Source: Methanosarcina sp. UBA5 (lineage in GTDB: Archaea; Halobacteriota; Methanosarcinia; Methanosarcinales; Methanosarcinaceae). Taken from it: a stretch of 38,537 nucleotides of DNA. Below, in pieces: positions 25,777-33,928 of the stretch (the first letter of the stretch is position 1; every line of letters starts with the position of its first letter). Made by a program: the position numbers and the translations under genes. Below the pieces are notes generated by a model, which saw only the letters and a list, made by a program, of their open reading frames with translations, did no database searches and was not told where the DNA came from. The stretch is taken from contig NZ_DAVG01000073.1 of NCBI RefSeq assembly GCF_002505485.1, forward strand, positions 1-38,537, read 5' to 3'.

Positions 25777-25944
25777 AATATTAAAATCTTAGTTTATCCA
25801 AATTTCATTATAAAAGAAATTCTAAATTCATTTAAATCTTTAAAAAAGGAATTCTTTAAAATGGCTCATATTTGAGCATCCAATTTATTCATATTTTGAC
25901 TTTTACTTTCAGCAGATTTTTGATTTAGCATGCATAGCAGCACC

Positions 25945-25973
25945 TTTAAAAGTAAGTAAGTAATTACTTACTT
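25945..25973 (+). promoter_or_regulatory. 20-bp palindromic operator and TATA-like box
   Basis: AAGTAAGTAATTACTTACTT at 25954-25973 is a perfect palindrome ending 2 bases before the TetR-family start codon. A TATA-like TTTAAAAG (about 25945-25952) abuts it, so the operator covers the expected transcription start. Binding by the adjacent TetR protein (autoregulation of the whole unit) is inferred. Confidence 0.78.
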
Positions 25974-25975
25974 GC

Positions 25976-26599
25976 ATGGAAGATACAGAACAAAGAATCT
26001 TAGATGCAGCTTTGAGGATATTCGCCAGCGAAGGATATACGGGTGCAACTACTCGAAGGATTGCGGAAGAGGCAAATGTTGCCGAGGTTACTTTGTTCAG
26101 AAAATTCAAGTCAAAAGAAAACCTGCTGAGAGAAGTGTTAATCAATAACCGATCTGTTTTTTCATCTCTGGATGACTTATTCAAATCATTCCAAAAAGAA
26201 ACAGATCTAGATCTTGAGACCGAGCTTCGTATTTTGGGTAAAAATATTGCAAAAGCTATGAGAGATAAAAAGAAGGATAGCAAACGCAGGATGTTTATGT
26301 TCATGCTGTTTGAAGAAGGGAGACGGAGACCCGAAGTCGCTGGTGCTCTATCATCTTTTCTTCAAATGAATATCAAGCCTTTGAGCGAATATTTTGAGCT
26401 ACAAATTAAAAATGGAAAAATGCGCACTGTAAATTCTAGATCGGCAGCAATAACTTTTGTCAGTTATTTTGTCTACACATCTTTACTCAGAGAAGTATTT
26501 GGTGACAGTTTTTTGGGTGATAATGATGAGGAAATTGAACGGTTTATTGACATATTTACTAAAGGTATCTTGAAGGTTGAAGATCTGAAAAACAGGTGA
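25976..26599 (+). CDS. TetR/AcrR family transcriptional regulator
   Basis: A 207-residue protein with the TetR helix-turn-helix at residues about 6-52: RILDAALRIFASEGYTGATTRRIAEEANVAEVTLFRKFKSKENLLREVL. An all-helical ligand-binding domain without recognisable ligand motif follows. It starts 2 bases after a perfect 20-bp palindrome and 4 bases before the ABC ATPase gene, so it probably represses its own operon and is released by a compound the transporter handles. No ribosome-binding site precedes the ATG, which fits a leaderless mRNA. Family certain; ligand unknown. Confidence 0.94.
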   Translation: MEDTEQRILDAALRIFASEGYTGATTRRIAEEANVAEVTLFRKFKSKENLLREVLINNRSVFSSLDDLFKSFQKETDLDLETELRILGKNIAKAMRDKKKDSKRRMFMFMLFEEGRRRPEVAGALSSFLQMNIKPLSEYFELQIKNGKMRTVNSRSAAITFVSYFVYTSLLREVFGDSFLGDNDEEIERFIDIFTKGILKVEDLKNR

Positions 26600-26603
26600 G
26601 TAA

Positions 26604-27353
26604 ATGGAACCAATTATTGAGGTCAAAAACCTTGTTAAAGTTTTTCATTCAAGAGGGAGAACAATAACTGCAGTAAACGATGTCAGCTTCGATGTATTTA
26701 ATGGAGAAATTTTTGGCATGATAGGACCAAATGGAGCTGGCAAATCTACTACGTTTTCCATGCTGACCACTTTATTAAAACCTACTAGTGGCAGTATAAC
26801 AGTTGCAGGCTTTGATGTTCAAAAACAAGACGACAAAATAAGACCACTCATAGGCATAGTTCCGCAGAAGCTCAGCCTTTACCCGCTCCTTACAGCTAGA
26901 GAGAACCTAGAATTTATGGGTAATCTTTATAATGTGCCAAAAAAGGTTCTGGAAGATAAAATCGATTACTATCTGAAGCTCGTAGGACTTGAAGCTAGTG
27001 CTGACCGCTATACGGGAGGTTTTTCTGGCGGCATGAAACAGCGCTTATCAGTAATCGCTGCAATATTACACGATCCTCAGATTTTATTCTGGGACGAACC
27101 TTCAACAGGTCTTGATCCCCAGACTAGAAACGTTATCTGGAAACTTGGTAGAAAATTCAATGAAGAGGGAAGAACGTTAGTTTTTACAACTCATTACATG
27201 GAGGAGGCGGATAATCTCTGTGACAGGGTTGCTGTAATGGATTCAGGCAAAATGGTAGCTCTTGATGATCCCGAACGTTTAAAAGAAACAACCGGGAGTA
27301 CAAATCTTGAGGAAGTGTTTGTACATTTTACAGGAGAACAGGTACGTGATTAA
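26604..27353 (+). CDS. ABC-2 type transporter ATP-binding protein
   Basis: A 249-residue ATPase of the drug/antibiotic exporter (DrrA/CcmA-like) class: Walker A GPNGAGKST at residues 41-49, Q-loop IVPQKLSLYPLLTARENL, signature FSGGMKQRL, Walker B ILFWDEPSTGLDPQ and switch histidine FTTHYMEEAD. The C-terminus ends soon after TTGSTNLEEVFVHFTGE, so the long regulatory tail of some DrrA proteins is absent. It lies 4 bases after the TetR gene and its stop adjoins the permease ATG directly; the two form one exporter. Confidence 0.95.
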   Translation: MEPIIEVKNLVKVFHSRGRTITAVNDVSFDVFNGEIFGMIGPNGAGKSTTFSMLTTLLKPTSGSITVAGFDVQKQDDKIRPLIGIVPQKLSLYPLLTARENLEFMGNLYNVPKKVLEDKIDYYLKLVGLEASADRYTGGFSGGMKQRLSVIAAILHDPQILFWDEPSTGLDPQTRNVIWKLGRKFNEEGRTLVFTTHYMEEADNLCDRVAVMDSGKMVALDDPERLKETTGSTNLEEVFVHFTGEQVRD

Positions 27354-28460
27354 ATGACAATAAAAACTGAGCTAATGGATTCATTAATAGTAGCGAAAAA
27401 AGAATTCAAAGTACTTTTTAGAAAAAAGTGGCTTGTAATTCCTTTGTTTTTATTCCCTATAATCATGATAGTCTTTTTTGGCTACGGGATGGGGGGGACT
27501 GTCAAAAATTCTCCAATTCTCATAGTCAATGATGACACAGGCAGAGCCTCAAGTTCCCTTATTCAGGAGATTGGCAGCTATACTCCCAAATACGATGGAA
27601 ATCCAATGTTTTCGGTGACTTATACAAAGGATATGTCACAATCAGAGGCTGAGAGTAAAATCAATGATGGATTGTATAAAGGTGTTCTGCTTATTCCGCA
27701 TAATTATAGCGATAGCATAGCCAAAAATGAAAGTACGAGTTTGACGCTTCTTACTGATTCTTCAGACACTACCACAAGCCAAACAATATCAAACTTTATT
27801 AGACAATTGCTGTCAAAAACAGGATCAGTTATCTTAAACATTCCCAATATTTACGGTAACCTTGAATATCTAGATTTTCTCACGCCAGGTGTTATAGCCC
27901 TTACAGTGTTTATGGGTTCTGTAGCAACCACGGGTTCTGCAATTGCCGGAGAAAAAGAAGATGGTACCCTTATTCGTATGCTGATGACACCTATCAGTAA
28001 GAGATCTGTAATTTTAGGGAAAACGATCTACCAGCTAATTTTGCAACTAGCTAGAGCTGTTGTTCTTATACTTGCAGCATTTCTTCTTGTGGGATTCCAT
28101 ATGAACGGTAGCTGGCTTCTGATCTCTCTTGTGCTTGTTATTTTCACTCTTGGTGGCGTAGGGATGGGAATAGTCATGTCTTCAAGAGTAGAAGATATGG
28201 AATCTTTCTTTCAATTAAACATGCTAATTACTATGCCATCAATGTTTGTTACAGGCGTATTTTTTCCCTTGAGCTCGGTTCCTGATTGGATGCGTTATAT
28301 AGCTTATTGCTTGCCTCTGACTTATGCAATTGATGCTATGCGTACTATTATGATCAAGGGCCAGGGTTTGCACGCCGTATCTAATGATTTGATAATACTT
28401 ACTCTCTTTGCAATTGTTACTTTCACTTTAGGTGTCCATCTTTTCAGGAGGGAAGCATAA
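27354..28460 (+). CDS. ABC-2 type transporter permease
   Basis: A 368-residue membrane protein. One helix near residues 27-48 (WLVIPLFLFPIIMIVFFGYGM) is followed by a large extracytoplasmic domain (about 50-180, containing VNDDTGRASSSLI and LLIPHNYSDSI). Five to six helices follow from LDFLTPGVIALTVFMGSVATTGSAIAGEKEDGTLIRMLMTP onward, the typical ABC-2 core, and PSMFVTGVFFPLSSVPDWMRYIAYCLPLTYAIDAMR near the end. It is the membrane half of the exporter whose ATPase is encoded directly upstream. Substrate unknown. The next gene starts directly after its stop. Confidence 0.94.
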   Translation: MTIKTELMDSLIVAKKEFKVLFRKKWLVIPLFLFPIIMIVFFGYGMGGTVKNSPILIVNDDTGRASSSLIQEIGSYTPKYDGNPMFSVTYTKDMSQSEAESKINDGLYKGVLLIPHNYSDSIAKNESTSLTLLTDSSDTTTSQTISNFIRQLLSKTGSVILNIPNIYGNLEYLDFLTPGVIALTVFMGSVATTGSAIAGEKEDGTLIRMLMTPISKRSVILGKTIYQLILQLARAVVLILAAFLLVGFHMNGSWLLISLVLVIFTLGGVGMGIVMSSRVEDMESFFQLNMLITMPSMFVTGVFFPLSSVPDWMRYIAYCLPLTYAIDAMRTIMIKGQGLHAVSNDLIILTLFAIVTFTLGVHLFRREA

Positions 28461-29456
28461 ATGAAAAAAGTGATAACACTCTCTTTAATCCCTTTTTTAT
28501 TGATTGCTATAATATCATGCGCAGTAGGCGCTTCTAATACTCCGGATAATTATAATATCCCCCAAAGTTTTGATCTTGGAAAAAATTATTATAATGTATA
28601 TGGTAGCCCTGATCTTAATGCTAATATTATTGGAAGTAATGAGTTTGATAAGGATCAAACGGCTACTTTGAATATTAATCTAATGAATAGAGGCAAGTTA
28701 TTAGGATTCAAAAACGACAAAACTCCTCATGATTCCGATGAAATGTATGCTTCCCAGACCGAAATGAAACTGGAGAGTGGTGTAGTTGATGCTTCAAATG
28801 TAGTAGCTTCTCTTTCAACAGATCCTGGAAGCCCAATTGAAATTAAATCAGTCAGCCAGCAGATAGGTTCTATAAAAAGTGGAGAAAATTCACTGACACC
28901 GGTAAAATTTGATATAAAAATTGATAAAAAGGCAAAAGCAGGGGAATATAATCTCTACTTGAACCTCTCTTATGATTATCAAAAAAATGTGCAAATAATG
29001 AATTCGAATGCCACTGCTCAGACCTATGACGTGAGTCGCTGGTATGGAGTTATGGACCAGAATCAGACATTAAAGATTAAAGTGAAAAATCAGGCTGATT
29101 TTGAGATCGTAAATACTACAGGCAGTCTTTCTCCAGGTGGGGAAAACATGATCGATATAACAATTAAAAACGTTGGTGAGGAAGAAGCAAGAAACGTTAA
29201 AGCAATTATTAACCCAGCTGATCCTCTAAGCACAACTGATAGTATGGCATTCCTATCTACTATAGAACCTGGCAGTACGGCTGTTGCAAAGATCAAAATT
29301 AAGGCAGATAGCGAAGCTGTACCCAAAGTATATGGAATTGATACTGTGTTAAAATATGAAACTCCAGAAGGCGATATTAATTATTCCGATGTTCTTGACG
29401 CTCCGGTAGAAGTAAAAGAAGCTGGATTCTTCGAGAAGCTTTTTGGATGGATTTAA
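28461..29456 (+). CDS. exported CARDB/S-layer-like accessory protein
   Basis: A 331-residue protein with an N-terminal export signal (ITLSLIPFLLIAIISCAVGAS). The cysteine in IISCAVG could be a lipid-attachment site, though the preceding residues are only a loose lipobox. Two beta-sandwich regions follow, the second with the CARDB-like pattern ADFEIVNTTGSLSPGGENMIDITIKNVGEEEARNVKAII, recalling COG1361 proteins. There is no C-terminal membrane helix; it ends in FFEKLFGWI. It directly follows the permease, so it is probably an outer component of that exporter or its cargo. That role is inferred from position only. Confidence 0.8.
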   Translation: MKKVITLSLIPFLLIAIISCAVGASNTPDNYNIPQSFDLGKNYYNVYGSPDLNANIIGSNEFDKDQTATLNINLMNRGKLLGFKNDKTPHDSDEMYASQTEMKLESGVVDASNVVASLSTDPGSPIEIKSVSQQIGSIKSGENSLTPVKFDIKIDKKAKAGEYNLYLNLSYDYQKNVQIMNSNATAQTYDVSRWYGVMDQNQTLKIKVKNQADFEIVNTTGSLSPGGENMIDITIKNVGEEEARNVKAIINPADPLSTTDSMAFLSTIEPGSTAVAKIKIKADSEAVPKVYGIDTVLKYETPEGDINYSDVLDAPVEVKEAGFFEKLFGWI

Positions 29457-29536
29457 TGAAAAATAGATCTCAGGGAGATAATCCTTGAGGTCACTATTTT
29501 TATTTGAGTAAAATCTAAATTTCAGCACCAACACAA

Positions 29537-29738
29537 ATTATATATGGTATGGTGCGTTCTCTAATGATGTTTTTACCGAAAAACTCATGCTTTTACAGGA
29601 ATTTCCTGAAAAGTTACGCAGCAATTTGCTGTGGCGGATTAAAATCTCCCGATCGATGTGTTGGTCCGTTATAGTCGGTAAAGATATAACTTCAGCCCGA
29701 AGAGCTATCTTCAGGGCATCGATCAATTGATTCAGGAG
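29537..29738 (+). promoter_or_regulatory. promoter and structured leader of rps15
   Basis: A TATA-like ATTATATAT at 29537-29545 predicts a start near 29568 and a leader of about 178 bases. Inside are two related palindromes, CAGGAATTTCCTG (29596-29608) and CAGCAATTTGCTG (29619-29631), 23 bases apart. A hairpin with a 9-bp stem, one bulged A and a GCTA loop lies at 29695-29717, 15 bases before the CAGGAG ribosome-binding site at 29733-29738. Leader-mediated control of S15 is inferred. Confidence 0.5.
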
Positions 29739-29745
29739 AATTATT

Positions 29746-30204
29746 ATGGCAAAAATGCATACCAAAAGAAAAGGCAAGTCCGCTTCCACCAGACCCATCA
29801 GAACCGAGCCGCCTGAGTGGTGCAAGATCAGCGCAGAAGAAGTTACTTCAATCACTCTTGACCTTTGGAAACAGGGTGTCTCTACTTCCGAAATAGGAAT
29901 GACTTTAAGGGACCGTTATGGGGTTCCTGATGCCAAGCTCATCACAGGCAAGAAGATCACAACCATTCTTAAGGAAAACAATGTTCTTCCTAACGTTCCG
30001 GAAGACCTTACCAACCTGATTGTGAAGGCCCTGGGGCTCAGAAAGCACCTTTCTGTTAACAAGAAAGATGTCCACAACAAGCGTGCACTTAACCTGACTG
30101 AATCCAAGATTAGAAGGCTTGTTAAGTACTACCAGCAGGAAAAGGTACTTCCGAGAGATTGGTTCTACAAACCTGAAACTGCAGAAATGATGATTACCAG
30201 GTGA
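29746..30204 (+). CDS. rps15: 30S ribosomal protein S15 (S13e type)
   Basis: A 152-residue archaeal S15 starting MAKMHTKRKGKSASTRP. It has the archaeal/eukaryotic N-terminal extension (PPEWCKISAEEVTSITLDLWKQGVSTSEIGMTLRDRYGVPD) and the conserved C-terminal S15 core (LRKHLSVNKKDVHNKRALNLTESKIRRLVKYYQQEKVLP). It binds 16S rRNA in the small subunit. The ATG has CAGGAG 7 bases upstream. The transcript appears to have a long structured leader and ends in two successive terminator-like hairpins. It is monocistronic here, which is common in archaea. Identification very secure. Confidence 0.97.
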   Translation: MAKMHTKRKGKSASTRPIRTEPPEWCKISAEEVTSITLDLWKQGVSTSEIGMTLRDRYGVPDAKLITGKKITTILKENNVLPNVPEDLTNLIVKALGLRKHLSVNKKDVHNKRALNLTESKIRRLVKYYQQEKVLPRDWFYKPETAEMMITR

Positions 30205-30219
30205 AACCTGGAAATTTTT
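30197..30219 (+). terminator. terminator-like hairpin at the rps15 stop
   Basis: CCAGG-TGAAA-CCTGG followed by AAATTTTT. The loop contains the rps15 stop codon (30202-30204). Stem plus T-run is the classic intrinsic-terminator form. Confidence 0.6.
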
Positions 30220-30224
30220 CTGGT

Positions 30225-30248
30225 CGGTTTTGCCTTTCTGGCAAACCG
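30225..30248 (+). terminator. second hairpin after rps15
   Basis: CGGTTTTGCC-TTTCT-GGCAAACCG, a 9-bp stem with one bulged T, followed by GGCCGTTATTTT. With the preceding hairpin it makes a tandem terminator. Confidence 0.55.
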
Positions 30249-30340
30249 GGCCGTTATTTTAAAGTCTGCTCTTACTATTTTCTATTACGCTTTTCTTCAC
30301 TGATTGCTTTTGAAATTGTTACTTACTCCCTTTCTCTTGT

Positions 30341-30425
30341 TTTCCTTTCTACCTGACACTTTTTAATTTCCTTATTTTCCTCTTTACCTGACACTTCTTA
30401 CCTCCTTATCCTCCTCTCTACCGAC
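30341..30425 (+). repeat. 2.5 copies of a ~35-bp pyrimidine-rich repeat
   Basis: Units start at about 30341, 30375 and 30409, sharing TTTCCTYTYTACCTGACACTT and a following CCTTAT. The stretch is almost pure C/T on this strand and sits between the convergent rps15 and ABC transporter genes. Confidence 0.65.
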
Positions 30426-30466
30426 GATTATCGCTATTGAAGAGATCCCAAACTCGACCCAGGTTT

Positions 30467-31249
30467 TTACAGGTTATGTGCGAGTGCCACTTCAGGACTT
30501 CCAGGAACTACACACCTCATACCTGCAATCTCCCCGATAATTACAGGCAGGCCATATACCTCCTCGATTACCTTAGGTGTAATTACCTCGGCGCCTCCTT
30601 GCGCGTGAACTCTCCCTCCCTTCAGGAAGATAAACCGATCTGCGTACCTGAGGGCCTGGTTAAGGTCGTGCATTGTCATTACAGCTGCAATCCTGTGCTC
30701 AAGGACAATCTGCCTGATAATGGCCAGAATCTCAACCTGATTTTTCATATCAAGGCTGCTTGTAGGTTCATCAAGGAGAAGGATTTTTGGTTCCTGTACG
30801 AGTGAACGTGCGATTGCGACCTTCTGGAGTTCGCCTCCGCTCATTTCATCTATATATGCCAGGCGGAGCTTTTCCATGGAAAGTAACTTGAAGACCGAAT
30901 CTACTATTTGAAGATCTTTTTCGGTAACATCCCATTTGATATGGGGCCGCCTTCCAAGCAGGACTGCATCAAAAGCGGTCAATCTTCCGGTTTCCACTCG
31001 CTGGGGAACATACCCGATAAGACGTGCAATTTCCATTGTCCCAAGGTCAAAAAGATTATTTCCATCAAGATGAACTGCTCCTCTTTTGGGGCGGAGAATT
31101 TTGTTAAGACATTTTAGAAGTGTAGTCTTGCCAACCCCATTTGGCCCAAGGATTGCTACAATTTCTCCTTCCTCGATGAAAAAGGCTATTTCATGGAGAA
31201 TTTTACGATTGCGATACAAAAATTCAAGTTCCTCTACTGAAAGAATCAT
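30467..31249 (-). CDS. FecE/BtuD-type ABC ATPase (metal-chelate uptake)
   Basis: A 260-residue ATPase: Walker A GPNGVGKTT near residues 35-43, Q-loop GYVPQRVETGRLTAFDAVLLGRRPH, signature MSGGELQKVAIARSLV, Walker B ILLLDEPTSSLDMKNQ, switch MTMHDLNQALRYADRFIFLKGG. These are typical of importers of iron-siderophore, haem or corrinoid. The ATG overlaps the permease stop by 4 bases. It is the last gene of a binding protein-permease-ATPase operon. The substrate cannot be told from the ATPase. Confidence 0.94.
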   Translation of the reverse strand: MILSVEELEFLYRNRKILHEIAFFIEEGEIVAILGPNGVGKTTLLKCLNKILRPKRGAVHLDGNNLFDLGTMEIARLIGYVPQRVETGRLTAFDAVLLGRRPHIKWDVTEKDLQIVDSVFKLLSMEKLRLAYIDEMSGGELQKVAIARSLVQEPKILLLDEPTSSLDMKNQVEILAIIRQIVLEHRIAAVMTMHDLNQALRYADRFIFLKGGRVHAQGGAEVITPKVIEEVYGLPVIIGEIAGMRCVVPGSPEVALAHNL

Positions 31250-32328
31250 CGTTTGTACCCCTTAAGAAGTAAGTATATGAAAACAGGTGCTCCCATGAAA
31301 GCAGTAAGGATAGATACGGGAAGCACATATGGCGAGATTATAAGCCTTGCTGCAGTATCGGATGCCAGAAGCAAGATTCCTCCAAACAAGGTAGAACCGG
31401 GTATTAGATATCGCTGGTCGTCCCCTATTACCCTTCTGACCATATGAGGACAGACCAGCCCTACAAACCCTATAACCCCAAGAAACGCAACAATCACTGC
31501 AGAGACCAGGGCTGCGATTACCATGCCTACTAACCTTGTCCTTTCCACATTGACACCGAGACCCTTTGCGGTCTCATCGCCTGCATCTATGGCATTGTAG
31601 TTCCAGCAATTGGCAATGAAGAATATAACTGCAAGCAGTACAACGCCTGTCATTATCTCAAGTTCCGGCCAGTTCACTCTTCCTACATCGCCAAAAGTCC
31701 AGAAAACAACTGCTGCAAGCTGTGTATCGTCAGCAAAGTACTGAAGGAATGCCGTGCCTGCGGTAAAGAGGGAAGAAAGCGCAACTCCTGCAAGTACCAT
31801 TACCTCAGGTGAAGCCCCCCGTATACTCGATATTACCAGGATAATTCCGGTAGCAAGAAGGCAAAAGAAAAAGGCTACTATTGTTGTCAGGTAAGGGTTG
31901 TTAATTATTACGGCATCTGCGACTGTGGACTGTACTTTTCCGGTACCGAGAACCACAACAGACACCGCAGCTCCGAAAGCGCCAGCGTTTGAAATTCCAA
32001 GCGTGAAAGGAGATGCAATAGGATTACGCAGGATAGACTGCATAGCAACCCCTGCAACCGAGAGTCCGGCTCCTGCGACTATTGCAGCCAGGGCTTGAGG
32101 GAGGCGGATGTTCCAGATAATGTTCCATATATTTTTGTCCAATTGAGTAACGGGTTCTTGACCTGACAGTGTCTGCATAACCTTGTACGGAGGAACTTCG
32201 ACCGCCCCTACCGAGATTGAGTAAATAAGCATAATGAAGAGGAACAGAATCCCCCCCATTATCCAGAAGTATTTTCTGCGTATATATACAAGATAATCTT
32301 CCGGAACTGCTCCTTTGGCGAAATGCAT
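31246..32328 (-). CDS. FecCD family ABC transporter permease
   Basis: A 360-residue polytopic membrane protein with about ten helices. FecCD features include IWNIRLPQALAAIVAGAGLSVAGVAMQSILRNPIASPFTLGISNAGAFGA, DDTQLAAVVFWTFGDVGRVNW, the coupling-region AKGLGVNVERTRLVGMV, and FLGVIGFVGLVCPHMVRRVIGDDQRYLIPGSTLFGGILLLASDTAAR. It forms the channel of the importer with the ATPase overlapping by 4 bases and the binding protein 18 bases upstream. ATG 32328 is preceded by GGAGGGT. Single permease, so it probably works as a homodimer. Confidence 0.95.
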   Translation of the reverse strand: MHFAKGAVPEDYLVYIRRKYFWIMGGILFLFIMLIYSISVGAVEVPPYKVMQTLSGQEPVTQLDKNIWNIIWNIRLPQALAAIVAGAGLSVAGVAMQSILRNPIASPFTLGISNAGAFGAAVSVVVLGTGKVQSTVADAVIINNPYLTTIVAFFFCLLATGIILVISSIRGASPEVMVLAGVALSSLFTAGTAFLQYFADDTQLAAVVFWTFGDVGRVNWPELEIMTGVVLLAVIFFIANCWNYNAIDAGDETAKGLGVNVERTRLVGMVIAALVSAVIVAFLGVIGFVGLVCPHMVRRVIGDDQRYLIPGSTLFGGILLLASDTAARLIISPYVLPVSILTAFMGAPVFIYLLLKGYKR

Positions 32329-32346
32329 CTGTTTATACCCTCCATC

Positions 32347-33558
32347 TTATTGCGAAATTTGTTTAAAGCCCATATTACTGTACTGCCCGTTCAGGTCTGA
32401 GAATACAGGTTTACCAACGAAGAAAGTGTATATCTCGTCAGCTTTTGCTTCAGGATCGATATCTTTAAACCTGTCCGGATAGAGCACTTTTCCAATAAAA
32501 TAAGCGTTTGCAAGTACGGATTCATAGTTGGTGCTATAGAAGTTGTAGGGGATTACTCCATAGACCTTTTTATTCTTTACAGCCGAGAGCCCTGCGAGGG
32601 ACGTATCATTCTTGAGCTCGCCAATTGCACCTTCGTTACCAAGCTGGAGGGTGCCGATATCGATAAATATATACTCGGGGTCCCAGTCTACAAGTGCCTC
32701 TTTAGCAATATCCACATGCTCTGTGCCCATTCCGGCTGCAACATTCTTTGCATTCACCCATAGAAATGGGGCGTAAGCAGGTTCTGTAGAGATAATTCCA
32801 TGAACTCCAGACAAACCAACCCCGCCAATGTAGACAGTTTTTCTTTCGGATTCCGGAATGTCTGCAGTCCTGGTTTCCAGGTCTTGCATTGTAGCGTTGA
32901 TATAATTGATTATCTCCTCTGCCCTTTCCTGTTTGCCTACCACCTTACCCATTATCCCAAGAGAGCGGTACATTTCGGCTTTCTGTGTCTCATTATTCAA
33001 AGATCCATAAGGCAATGAGATCACAGGAATACCGGTTTTGCTCTGAAGAGTATCGGCTTCAGTGGCAGTAGGTGCCGCTGACTGTCCAATCATACTGGTT
33101 TTCAGGATAACCTGAGGGTTAACCTCAATGATTTTCTCCGGGTCATCTTTACCCCTGGCTTCTCCAATAAGGGGATAGTTTTTGAGCTGTGGATTCGCAT
33201 ATACATAAGGTCGCCCCTCGTTTTTATTTTCTTTTTTCTCCATGCTGTCAACCCCCACTACGTAGTCCTGAGCCTGCAAGTACACGAGGTAGCGCAGGCA
33301 CCCGGCTCCTGAGCAAACAACCCTTTCCACATTTTCAGGTATGGTTACTTCCCTGCCAAATCCATCCGTGATTGTAAGCTCTTCAGATCCTGCTGCCTTC
33401 TCGGCGTCTGTAACTCCTGAAACTTCTGTTGGAGCCGATACTTCCTGATTCTTATCAGACGTGGATTTGTCAGCGCACCCTGAAGTTACTACCAAGGCAA
33501 AAATGAGTACACCTATTAAAAGAATTTTAGATAATTTGTTACTATATATTAATTTCAT
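32347..33558 (-). CDS. lipid-anchored FecB/TroA-type binding protein
   Basis: A 403-residue exported protein. The signal KILLIGVLIFALVVTSGC ends in a lipobox-like TSGC with Cys28, followed by a Ser/Asp/Lys linker and a two-lobed helical-backbone binding domain (ITDGFGREVTIPENVERVVCSGAGCLRYL, EKIIEVNPQVILKTSM, DWDPEYIFIDIGT). This class carries ferric chelates, haem or corrinoids; HemV-2-like is my best guess. I chose ATG 33558, with GGAAGGAAG just upstream, over a start at 33579 that would place this site inside the gene. First gene of the operon. Two cysteines (VVCSGAGC) in the first lobe are unusual. Confidence 0.93.
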   Translation of the reverse strand: MKLIYSNKLSKILLIGVLIFALVVTSGCADKSTSDKNQEVSAPTEVSGVTDAEKAAGSEELTITDGFGREVTIPENVERVVCSGAGCLRYLVYLQAQDYVVGVDSMEKKENKNEGRPYVYANPQLKNYPLIGEARGKDDPEKIIEVNPQVILKTSMIGQSAAPTATEADTLQSKTGIPVISLPYGSLNNETQKAEMYRSLGIMGKVVGKQERAEEIINYINATMQDLETRTADIPESERKTVYIGGVGLSGVHGIISTEPAYAPFLWVNAKNVAAGMGTEHVDIAKEALVDWDPEYIFIDIGTLQLGNEGAIGELKNDTSLAGLSAVKNKKVYGVIPYNFYSTNYESVLANAYFIGKVLYPDRFKDIDPEAKADEIYTFFVGKPVFSDLNGQYSNMGFKQISQ

Positions 33559-33928
33559 ATTACTTCCTTCCAATATCAAAAAGTAAAAGTATTACATATA
33601 GTTAACTAAATTGTCATATTTATTATCAAGATCTCAAGAACTTTTCAAAAATGAAGAGTTATTGTGACTTTTAAAGTCAAATAAAAATAAACTTGCGGTG
33701 TAACCTTAGCCAGTTTGCTTTAAACTAATGAAAACGAGAACCTATGATAGCGGCTGTTTTTTGGTAGATTGATACCTTTAAAAAGTTAACTTAGTGAAAA
33801 CCGATCAGGTAGAATATGAGCTAAATATAAGACAAAGATAGAAGTTAAGATAACAATAATATAAAATGATACAAAAAATTTGGGTAAAAAATAAGATAAA
33901 ACTTAATAAAAATATGATAAATATTGTT
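33559..33928. other. 370-bp AT-rich spacer with two AGTTAACT boxes
   Basis: No gene. It contains TAGTTAACTA at 33599-33608 and AAGTTAACTT at 33782-33791. Reading the reverse strand, a TATA-like ATAATAAATA near 33620-33630 puts the importer's transcription start next to the first box. Confidence 0.45.
33599..33608 (-). promoter_or_regulatory. candidate operator of the metal-chelate importer
   Basis: The palindrome TAGTTAACTA lies 41-50 bases before the binding-protein ATG, between the presumed TATA box (about 33625) and the coding start. It resembles half-degenerate DtxR-type iron boxes. A second AGTTAACT core lies about 180 bases further upstream. Regulator unknown. Confidence 0.38.

Noticed and set aside
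29560..29610. Possible C/D-box small RNA (AATGATG ... CTGA) in the rps15 leader
   Set aside because: The C box is imperfect and no D'/C' pair is present; the region is better explained as mRNA leader.
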